A stretch of DNA of 12,952 nucleotides, taken from positions 1-12,952 of the forward strand of contig BQKZ01007098.1 of the NCBI GenBank assembly GCA_036244855.1, read 5' to 3'. The notes beneath the pieces are model-generated. The model was not told the origin of the DNA. It ran no database searches and saw only the letters and a program-made list of their open reading frames with translations. Below are positions 8,501 to 12,952 of this stretch, one piece after another. This DNA comes from Temnopleurus reevesii (taxonomy: Eukaryota > Echinodermata > Echinoidea > Temnopleuroida > Temnopleuridae). Numbering within the stretch: position 1 is the stretch's first letter; each line of letters opens with the position of its first letter. Made by a program: the position numbers and the translations under genes.

Positions 8501-8721
8501 ATGATAAAGTAAAAAGAATATAAATTTGCTAGAAGAGAAAGATAATAAGTTTAAATGTCAAATAAAGCCTGAATATACTAAGCTTGCTGGCATTGAAAAT
8601 AGGTCTAGGCATGCCTAGCGCCAGGCTAACAATAATTTTTTTTTAATTCAAAATGCTTTTTAGAGCTCACCTTGAGAAGATTCAGTTGACTGCCATCATC
8701 TCCTTCTCTCTTGAAAGACAT
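1521..8721 (-). CDS. SCNM1: SCNM1 orthologue (sodium channel modifier 1), minor-spliceosome zinc-finger protein; 7 coding exons, 522 aa
   Basis: Seven minus-strand segments (8721-8671, 7774-7704, 6685-6597, 5908-5805, 4906-4803, 3988-2927, 1608-1521) join at GT-AG junctions into one 1569-nt frame. The product starts MSFKREGDDGSQLNLLK, nearly the SCNM1 start as I know it from mammals, with a bipartite basic NLS (K4R5...KKRR17-20). A matrin/U1-type C2H2 finger follows (C44-x2-C47-x14-H62-x5-H68), then a LL...L..APYN block (112-131) and the conserved end SSGWI...KWIKDEDVEFDSD. By family knowledge SCNM1 is a nuclear component of the activated U12-type spliceosome; in mice, loss of its C-terminal part worsens a sodium-channel splice defect. 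The protein is over twice the mammalian length because exon 6 encodes a Ser-rich low-complexity insert. The start is set by homology; the frame is also open upstream. No intron of the gene is U12-type by its ends. Confidence 0.95.
1740..1890. mobile_element. Fold-back (long hairpin) element in SCNM1 intron 6
   Basis: The arm at 1741-1784 (aatggtcttagctatcct, then gctaagac, then tcttaactt) is inverted at 1847-1890 with about 39 of 44 bases paired. A second, weaker inverted pair continues inward (1785-1800 with 1827-1843), leaving a loop of about 27 nt. The structure fits a fold-back MITE, and in the intronic transcript it would fold into a long hairpin. No clear target-site duplication was identified. 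Confidence 0.7.
1891..2481. other. AT-rich intron 6 sequence, nothing recognised
   Basis: This stretch between the fold-back element and the C tract is AT-rich. It holds a 96-codon plus-strand open frame rich in Phe and Leu that lies inside the SCNM1 intron and looks like chance. A 13-bp palindrome, gtgcaatttgcac, is at 1921-1933. Confidence 0.6.
2482..2548. repeat. C tract, (TC)n and second C tract
   Basis: Nineteen C residues (2482-2500) are followed by about eleven TC repeats (2501-2522) and another run of twelve C (2537-2548), all within SCNM1 intron 6. In the SCNM1 transcript these are G and GA runs. Confidence 0.95.
2688..2861. mobile_element. Pogo/Tc1-mariner-like MITE in SCNM1 intron 6
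   Basis: This is a 174-bp copy with TACAGTCTAACCTCGTTATAA at the left end and TTATAACAAGGTTTGACTGTA at the right, so the ends are inverted repeats flanked by TA. It holds the internal palindrome CCTCGTTATAACGAGG and ends 65 bp from the exon 6 donor. Confidence 0.82.
2927..3988 (-). CDS. SCNM1: SCNM1 coding exon 6, large low-complexity exon (residues 140-494)
   Basis: This 1062-nt exon runs from acceptor ttgattctacag to donor CTCACCAG|gtacag. It encodes about 353 residues rich in Ser, Lys, Gln, Glu and Asn, with few aromatic residues and no obvious fold. Short blocks recall SCNM1 (EIKPYIPKSKR near the N-terminal third), and the last residues, MSAERRKELQRHLELT (478-493), match the mammalian motif that precedes the conserved C-terminus. 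Most of the excess over vertebrate length lies here. The open frame runs past the donor to 2866, but that tail is intronic. Confidence 0.9.
4030..4191. mobile_element. Putative MITE in SCNM1 intron 5
   Basis: The left end, GGAGGTGTTGTTCAAAA, and the right end, TTTTGAACACCACCCC, are imperfect inverted repeats about 160 bp apart. The inner repeats tgcaacta and caattgcaa extend the similarity. Flanking ctaa and ctag could be a mutated 3-bp TNA target duplication, which would suggest a PIF/Harbinger-type element, but the superfamily is uncertain. Confidence 0.5.
4192..4802. other. AT-rich intron 5 sequence, nothing recognised
   Basis: No repeat, RNA gene or exon could be supported between the putative MITE and exon 5. 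Confidence 0.6.
4803..4906 (-). CDS. SCNM1: SCNM1 coding exon 5, conserved LL...APYN block (residues 106-140)
   Basis: The acceptor is attacctatag|GTTGAAG and the donor GATGG|gtgagt. The product contains PLLKKVEVAKRHTLLKEAPY, which keeps the PLL...L..AP.YN.C spacing of mammalian SCNM1 (L112, L113, A128, P129, Y130, N131, C133). The exon is 104 nt, the same length as exon 4, and leaves a two-base overhang that completes Gly140 with exon 6. Confidence 0.9.
5263..5291. repeat. AATAATACATA microsatellite
   Basis: AATAATAATA and AATAATACATA repeats lie in SCNM1 intron 4. This is simple sequence. Confidence 0.8.
5340..5404. repeat. Imperfect (TG)n microsatellite
   Basis: An interrupted GT/TG run of about 60 bp in SCNM1 intron 4, just upstream of the putative retrotransposon tail. 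Confidence 0.9.
5390..5645 (+). mobile_element. Probable 3' end of a non-LTR retrotransposon (LINE/SINE)
   Basis: The segment holds a T-rich stretch, ggggccccgtccacaagctg with a following gcttcattggggtccct, and then a terminal run of AAACT repeats (gaataaactaaactaaacta). A short non-coding body ending in tandem 4-6 bp repeats is typical of CR1/L2-like 3' tails. No reverse transcriptase remains, so it is a 5'-truncated fragment. The left boundary is approximate. Confidence 0.5.
5805..5908 (-). CDS. SCNM1: SCNM1 coding exon 4, basic helical segment (residues 71-105)
   Basis: The acceptor tatcttctctctcctgccag is an excellent pyrimidine tract. The exon encodes a highly charged, helix-prone stretch (FAKKKELALLVQKRRIENEM) corresponding to the basic region after the finger in SCNM1. 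The donor is AGTGAG|gtaata, phase 0. Confidence 0.9.
5909..6596. other. Intron 3 sequence, little recognised
   Basis: Apart from the C tract at 6354-6368, the only structure seen is a short inverted repeat, gcacagag...ctctgtgc, near 6163-6195. Confidence 0.6.
6354..6368. repeat. C tract in SCNM1 intron 3
   Basis: A run of fifteen C residues on the plus strand. Confidence 0.95.
6597..6685 (-). CDS. SCNM1: SCNM1 coding exon 3: matrin/U1-type zinc finger (residues 41-71)
   Basis: This exon carries the whole finger. It starts YACTVC (C44, C47), continues through PVFDT.DML, and ends HRAGRKHLH with H62 and H68 as the second ligand pair. The acceptor is tttatcatccag|G and the donor CATG|gtatga. 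The 5' half of this exon plus its acceptor has been copied in tandem upstream in intron 2 (6727-7213), so a homology-based gene finder could place duplicate exons there. Confidence 0.94.
6627..7213 (-). repeat. Tandem array of half zinc-finger exon plus 3' splice site (about 6 units, 84-101 bp)
   Basis: Each unit contains, in minus orientation, a taac-type branch-point candidate, a ttttacacctttt tract, an AG, and sequence homologous to the 5' half of SCNM1 exon 3. AG acceptors fall just before 6685 (the real exon), 6785, 6884, 6975, 7059 and 7160. Units 1 and 2 are exactly 100 bp each and 95% identical. Decay grows with distance from the real exon: unit 2 is open in frame, unit 3 has a one-base deletion near the acceptor, unit 4 has a stop at the second Cys codon, and units 5 and 6 are barely recognisable. 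Confidence 0.88.
6727..6785 (-). pseudogene. Second copy of the 5' half of SCNM1 exon 3 (unit 2)
   Basis: From the acceptor tcatccag|G the copy reads YACTVCHRNPVFDTAGMLSV in the same phase as exon 3, keeping both Cys ligands. It then runs into repeat sequence (HSI, TAA at 6715-6713). It lacks the HRAGRKH half of the finger and a convincing donor. Used as an alternative acceptor it would add 100 nt and a premature stop. Confidence 0.75.
7395..7573. mobile_element. Pogo/Tc1-mariner-like MITE in SCNM1 intron 2
   Basis: This is a 179-bp copy of the same family in the same orientation as those at 46-373 and 2688-2861. Its ends, TACAGTCTAACCTCGTTATAA and TTATAATGAGGTTGGACTGTA, are imperfect inverted repeats with TA flanks. 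It is the best full-length reference copy in the window. Confidence 0.83.
7642..7658. repeat. C tract in SCNM1 intron 2
   Basis: A run of seventeen C residues about 45 bp from the exon 2 donor. Confidence 0.95.
7704..7774 (-). CDS. SCNM1: SCNM1 coding exon 2 (residues 18-41)
   Basis: The exon follows a pyrimidine-rich acceptor (cttttgtcttaatttag) and encodes KRRVAELLAKDIPDDEAILM, which aligns with the mammalian KKRRV...DEALM block. It ends GGGAG|gtaagt, a consensus donor; the final AG forms Arg41 with the G of exon 3. Confidence 0.93.
7775..8670. other. Intron 1 sequence, nothing recognised beyond a C tract
   Basis: AT-rich non-coding sequence between exons 1 and 2. No conserved exon or repeat family was recognised. 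Confidence 0.6.
8295..8309. repeat. C tract in SCNM1 intron 1
   Basis: A run of fifteen C residues on the plus strand. Confidence 0.95.
8671..8721 (-). CDS. SCNM1: SCNM1 coding exon 1 (residues 1-17)
   Basis: This exon encodes the initiator Met through K17 and ends at CTCAAG|gtgagc, a strong donor in phase 0. The sequence holds the first half of the bipartite NLS (K4, R5). The ATG sits in the context ACCAGGATGT. Just upstream on the minus strand is TTTTTATAACAG (AG near 8733), so a 5' UTR intron is possible. Confidence 0.93.
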
Positions 8722-8829
8722 CCTGGTCAGAAAATCTGTTATAAAAATGATGGAAGTGTCAATGACTAACAGTTGCAAAAGTCTACAAATTAATATGATC
8801 GCACTTTCTGGCCAAATCCTGAAATAAGC

Positions 8830-8970
8830 CACCTCTGTAGTCTTTAGTCCCGGCCTTAGCCTTGCACATGCTTCTTTCGTACATCATGCCTGTAGTGGTA
8901 CTGGCGTGGTAGTGGTATGATGGGAGGTCGCACGTCTGCGCATCTAAACTTTCCGCTTGAAAAAGCATGA
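8830..8970 (-). promoter_or_regulatory. CpG-rich block upstream of SCNM1: probable promoter/5' UTR, or an unidentified exon
   Basis: This block has many CpGs against an AT-rich background. Its minus strand carries GATGCGCAGACGTGCG, close to an NRF1-type site. It begins after tgctttttcaag, an acceptor-like sequence, and contains ACTACAGAG|gtggct as a weak donor. It is open over about 50 codons (LDAQTCDLPSYHYHASTTTG and onward), a peptide I do not recognise. It lies 110-250 bp from the SCNM1 ATG, so a first non-coding exon or core promoter is the simplest reading. Confidence 0.35.
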
Positions 8971-10007
8971 AGTCAATGAATATCCACTTTAATTTTAATC
9001 TGATATTACCACGAATATTCTAAGGATTATGTGTGAGAAATATCTCAGTAAAATCTGACCAGGAACAATATAATTTTAGATGAAATATACACCCCTCTCA
9101 TTTTAGCCGTTCAAAATATTTGGGTCCCTTCTCTGCATCCCATTCACTTTGCACGCGGTTAAGATTTTCGGGAAAAAGTCTTGATTTCACCGAGCGCGCG
9201 AGTTACATCGCGTATGTCAATGAGGCGCAGATGAGCTGAGGGACCTGGCGCAGAGAACTTGAGAAGGTAGACAGAAAAATCTGACTCTCGGAGGGGTTTT
9301 TTAACGATTTCTGACTTTTGGTGGTGCCCCCTCCAGAGATGCGTAGCCAGGCGATAGCTTCAGCGAAGCAAATCCTGATCGAAATAGACCCGTTTTATCG
9401 GTCTATTGAGAAGGATGCCCAATATATTATATACAAACTAAGTTTACACTTTGTGCCACGGGGTCCCCTGCACTGAGCTGCAGACACTGACTAAATATGT
9501 AACTCATAAGTCTATGGAGCAGTGGCTTATTTCAGGGGAATGCCGAAGTAATCCAGGCCAATGTGACTGTCAATTTTTTTCTAAATCTGCCCCCACAAGT
9601 ACAAGTGTGAAGTGAATCTGAAGTGAAGCCTTCGGTCGGACTAAGTTTGTATTGACTACACTACTCCAGATGACCAGAACATCGCCGCCGAAGTCCCGGC
9701 GTGCATACTCTCGTCGCCCCGCAGAAAGTGCGAGCGACGTGACCTGACGCTACTTTCAAACACAAGATGCTCTAATCTCATCTCCTATATGTTTTACTCT
9801 CATTTGACTTTTATTTCGTCTTCAGATTGATTATTAAAATAAACTTACAGTCTTGAATTACAGTGAAATATTGTACTTGCACTTGCTTAGCAGCAGGAAG
9901 CGAAGAGAAAAGTCGTCAGATTCTCCAGCAGAAAGGAAATATTTATAAATGTGCGTTGCATTGTCGTGGAGGGCGCAAGACTATTGATTTGGGCAGAGAC
10001 TTGGGAG
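8971..10007. other. Upstream intergenic DNA, no gene recognised
   Basis: CpG-containing patches occur at about 9170-9255 (gagcgcgcg, gcgcagatgag) and 9680-9755 (cgccgccgaagtcccggcg). A stem of aatagacc and ggtctatt lies at 9383-9407. These may be regulatory, but nothing ties them to a gene. Confidence 0.5.
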
Positions 10008-10015
10008 GGGGCTGG

Positions 10016-10324
10016 GGGCGCCAGCCCCAGAGCTAGTAGGCGCTAAACTTGAGGAGTGCCAAAGGAGGTGACGGTTATTTTTGTTGTCATTTATTTATTT
10101 TTGCTTGTTAGTTCCTCGAAAGGGGGGGGGGGGGATTCGACACCCCGGGTCTCAAAAATCCTGAGTGCGTGCATGCAAACAGTTGCAAAGAAAAAAATCC
10201 CAGTGGTATGCGCACCGATCTCATATTCTCAAAGAGCTTGACATATTCTATGCTTTGCACGTGAAAGGAGTATTTTAGTGAGTAAGCATAATCGTGGGGG
10301 TGGGGGGGGGGGGGGGGGGGGGGG
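10016..10324. repeat. G-rich region with two G tracts and a GC hairpin
   Basis: GGGGCTGG (10008-10015) and CCAGCCCC (10021-10028) form a short GC stem. G runs of 13 (10122-10134) and 23 (10302-10324) follow, with five more G at 10296-10300. The plus strand could form G-quadruplexes. No gene is seen. Confidence 0.8.
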
Positions 10325-10888
10325 TAGTCGGGCCCGTGCTGTTGGCGACTTTGTTCAGATTATTTTTCTTATCATCAAACGACCACCCCCTCCCTTTTTT
10401 TTTACTGGTCCTTATCCCCTTTCTTCACATGATCGTCGCCGAACCCCCTTAACCCATTGACTATTGAATTCTGTAATTCTCATGGCTTTATGTAGGGGCG
10501 TACCGAGCCCGGTTCCAGCAGCCAAAGGGTTACTTGAACTAGTGGGAGATATATTCCTCAAAGTTAAAGTGGCATACACTTGGGATCGTTAATAAAGGCT
10601 TATTATATATGAGTATGGTCCTGGAGGTGTATATAACACTTTGGGATTAATTTCCGTTCATAGAAATATCATTAAAATAAGAAAAAAATGCAATTTTCTG
10701 ATTTACCCCCCACGTAGTTCATTGCGTGGGGTCGTTTCCCTGAGCGAGTGTACTTATTTTGTTGTGACGTCACGAAGTAGCTTCCATCGATTCGACCAGT
10801 TGTATCATGTACGCTTGTACACTAAAATACATGTTTTTGAAACTGAGATATTTAGACTATTTCAAACTAATTTGTCAAAGAAACAGTA
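10325..10888. other. Intergenic DNA before the minisatellite, no gene recognised
   Basis: Apart from the CRE palindrome and the small inverted repeat near 10708-10731, nothing is recognisable. Confidence 0.5.
10765..10772. promoter_or_regulatory. Perfect CRE palindrome TGACGTCA
   Basis: An exact 8-bp cAMP-response-element consensus within gttgtgacgtcacg. A nearby inverted repeat (ccccacg...cgtgggg, about 10708-10731) adds local symmetry. No gene start can be tied to it, so function is only a possibility. Confidence 0.3.
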
Positions 10889-11733
10889 CAAGGATAGAAT
10901 AAGTGAAAAACAAAGAATAACATAAGGATAGACAGAAAATAAAGATAAAATAAGCGATAAACAAAGAATAACATAAGGATAGACAGAAAATGAGGATAGA
11001 ACATATGAAAAACAAAAAATATCAAAAGGATAGATGGAAATGGAGGAAAGAATAAACGATAAACAAAGATTAAGAGCAGGATAGACAGAAAATGAGGATA
11101 GAATAAATGAAAAACAAAGGATAATGAAAGGAAAGACATTAATGCGGATAGAATAAACGAAAAAACAAAGAATAACAAAAGGATGGACGGAAAATGGGGA
11201 AAGAATAAGCAATAAACAAAGAACACCATAGGAATAAACAGAAAGTGATGATAGAATAAGTGAAAAACAAAGAATAACATAAGGATAGACAGAAAATAAA
11301 GATAGAATAAATGAAAAACAAAGGATAACAAAAGGATAGACATTAATGCGGATAGAATAAACGAAAAACAAAATGATAGACGGAAAATGGGGAAAGAATA
11401 AGCAAAAAACAAAGATTAACATAGGAATAAACAGAAAATGATGATAAGTGAAAACAAAGAATAACATAAGGATAGACAGAAATTAAAGATAGAATAAGCG
11501 ATAAATAAAGAATAACATAAGGATAGACAGAAAATGAGGATAGAATAAGCGATAAACAAAGAATAACATAAGGATAGACAGAAAATTAGGATAGAATTAG
11601 TGAAAAACAAAGAATACCATAGACATGATAGGAATAAACATAAACTGATGATAGAATAAGTGAAAAACGAAGAATACCATAGGAATAAACATAAAATGAT
11701 GATAGAATAAATGAAAAACACAGAATAACATAA
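10889..11733. repeat. 51-bp minisatellite, about 16-17 units, with 204-bp higher-order period
   Basis: A purine-rich unit, roughly aaggatagacagaaaatgag followed by gatagaataagtgaaaaac and aaagaataacat, repeats with its ggatagacagaaaa landmark at 10926, 10977, 11028, 11079, 11130 and 11181, exactly 51 bp each. A distinctive variant (acattaatgcgg) recurs 204 bp later (about 11137 and 11341), showing a four-unit higher-order repeat. Because 51 is divisible by three, long open frames appear on the minus strand with a 17-residue hydrophobic period; these are by-products of the repeat. Confidence 0.93.
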
Positions 11734-11743
11734 ATTCATGCCC

Positions 11744-11787
11744 GATTTGATTCAGAAACCACATCGATTTCATTCAGAAACTACATC
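11744..11787. repeat. 22-bp direct repeat dimer
   Basis: gatttgattcagaaaccaca (unit ends tc) is followed at once by gatttcattcagaaactaca (unit ends tc), with two differences in 22 bp. Confidence 0.85.
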
Positions 11788-11827
11788 GAGCGCGCGTTTA
11801 TGTATTCTGCAGTCAATTCACAATGCT

Positions 11828-11885
11828 ACTCGATGACGTAGTTGCGCAGTAGCGGAAGTTCACAAACGTTCTGCGCATCTCATCT
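11828..11885. promoter_or_regulatory. Possible promoter motif cluster (CRE-like, NRF1-like, ETS-like)
   Basis: Within 60 bp the plus strand has gatgacgtag (CRE-like), ttgcgcagtagcggaagttc (NRF1 half-site and ETS core CGGAAG) and tctgcgcatct. Such clusters mark housekeeping promoters in animals. No coding exon is recognised on either side, so this is a weak call. Confidence 0.25.
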
Positions 11886-12244
11886 AGGGGGTGATTATTA
11901 AATGACTATATTAGTGGTAGGTACAAATTTCTCTCTATAGTGAAAAAATCGTATAGAATGCTCAATTAGGCCCCAAAGTCCACAATGAAACCAAATTTTA
12001 GGGTATTTAATATCAAGTTTGTTCTACTTTAAGGCCCGCGGCTTATGCACTCGCCCGCCCCCGGAGTACGAGCCAAGATTACTGAAGGACTTCTTTAGAT
12101 GTAAAAAGAGAAGTTTAAAATGGATCAAATATGATCGGAAAATAAAAGGCTATCGATTCTAAAAACCACGCGCTCCCTGGCCTGTCATCAAAACCGCGGT
12201 CCTGTACAGAGCAATGATAATAAATGGCTGTAATTAATTCTGAA

Positions 12245-12258
12245 CCCCCCCCCCCCCC
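12245..12258. repeat. C tract
   Basis: A run of fourteen C residues in intergenic DNA. Confidence 0.95.
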
Positions 12259-12879
12259 GAGAAATTCCTTCATGCATTTCATCGCAAAAGACTCTGGACC
12301 ACAATAATCTAATTCGGGCCATTTCATTTGCACATCCAAACTGCGGCCCGTATGCCTAACACTTCTTCTTTTTCTTCTTTTTCTTATTGAGGTCAACTGT
12401 ATGAATAAAAACATAAAAGGATCATTATCAATTACTCGAAACAACAAGTTTCATTTTTTTAAGGAATAGAATTTAAAAAAAAGTGTTTTTTATATGTTTT
12501 GATTTTTGAACAACAACAACACCAAATATAATGTAAATAATTATAAAAACTAGAATACAGGCAATATCAGTTTGTGCTCAAACGAAGTAAGCATGTATTT
12601 ATTTTCGGAGGAGCTGACAACACTAAGCGAGCAATCAAGTATTAAAAAAAATATTTTCTTTTCAATTTTTTTTGTCCACCAGAAAGCGCCTTTTTTTTCA
12701 TCCCCATGGACGATCGAGCCCTGAGGCCCCCATCTCCTGCCCACAATTTGGGCCATTTCTAGTATTCGTGTACACTATAGACCGTATCTAGTTGACAAAT
12801 GAATAAAATGAACTGAAATTAAAGTTATATACAAATCTGTTAATTTTCGTGATTTCTATTCTCAACTTTGGACTTCCGG

Positions 12880-12902
12880 CATACATATATATATATATAT
12901 AT
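12880..12902. repeat. (TA)n microsatellite
   Basis: About ten AT/TA units follow gcatac near the right edge of the window. Confidence 0.9.
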
Positions 12903-12952
12903 GGCATCTTGACTTCAGGTGGCTTATTTCCTCAATTTTAGGACGTTTTTTT

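Larger units (their letters stand above)
11886..12952. other. Right-hand intergenic DNA, no gene recognised
   Basis: The stretch contains a C tract, a pyrimidine run (cttcttctttttcttctttt at about 12362-12385) and a TA repeat. Short open frames are crossed by these simple repeats and match nothing I know. Confidence 0.5.

Noticed and set aside
9383..9407. Stem-loop resembling a histone 3' end or terminator
   Set aside because: The stem is eight pairs with a nine-base loop that does not match the histone consensus, and no histone gene is nearby.
10862..11739. Long minus-strand open frames (up to 201 codons) of repeated hydrophobic 17-residue motifs, looking like a membrane protein
   Set aside because: They are open because the 51-bp minisatellite has a period divisible by three and few minus-strand stops. 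Overlapping frames are open too, and the composition simply reflects a pyrimidine-rich repeat.
12115..12447. 110-codon minus-strand open frame with GRSLDVQMKWPEL
   Set aside because: It runs through a C tract (poly-Gly) and a pyrimidine run (poly-Arg/Lys), with no splice context or recognised homology.
12550..12756. 68-codon minus-strand open frame starting MAQIVGRRWGPQG
   Set aside because: It ends in low-complexity A/T tracts and has no recognisable domain. It may be a repeat remnant but cannot be supported as a gene.

Overview
This is animal nuclear DNA, most likely from a marine invertebrate (an echinoderm or similar deuterostome would fit, but the clade is a guess). It is AT-rich, has long introns with GT-AG junctions, many C/G homopolymer tracts, short inverted-repeat transposons and minisatellites, and no prokaryotic gene layout.

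The window holds one gene I can identify with confidence. It lies on the minus strand from 8721 (ATG) to 1521 (stop) and is the orthologue of SCNM1 (sodium channel modifier 1), a matrin/U1-type zinc-finger protein of the minor (U12-dependent) spliceosome. Seven coding exons join in frame with canonical splice sites: 8721-8671, 7774-7704, 6685-6597, 5908-5805, 4906-4803, 3988-2927 and 1608-1521. Together they give 1569 nt, or 522 residues. Mammalian SCNM1 is about 230 residues; the excess is a Ser-rich, low-complexity region in the large sixth exon. All six introns have U2-type GT-AG ends.

Two of the exons have been copied locally. (1) The first half of the zinc-finger exon, together with its branch-point/pyrimidine-tract/AG acceptor, is repeated in tandem about six times in intron 2 (6627-7213). 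Every copy keeps an AG at the acceptor position. The copy nearest the real exon is still open in frame, and using its acceptor would give a premature stop. (2) The terminal exon has two extra copies downstream of the real stop (825-885 and 925-1008). One carries Trp-to-stop changes; the other differs from the real exon almost only by synonymous changes. This array of duplicate splice acceptors inside a splicing-factor gene is the most interesting thing in the window.

Repeats inside the gene include three loci of a pogo/Tc1-mariner-like MITE (46-373, 2688-2861, 7395-7573), the first being a MITE inserted into another copy of itself at TA; a fold-back hairpin element (1740-1890); a second putative MITE (4030-4191); a probable 3' end of a non-LTR retrotransposon with an (AAACT)n tail (about 5390-5645); and several C tracts and dinucleotide repeats. 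A weak candidate exon of a convergent plus-strand gene lies at 475-553.

Upstream of SCNM1 (8722-12952) I see no gene I can name. There is a CpG-rich probable promoter/5' UTR or unidentified exon (8830-8970), G tracts, a perfect CRE palindrome, and an 845-bp minisatellite of 51-bp units with a 204-bp higher-order period (10889-11733). The rest is unannotated intergenic sequence.
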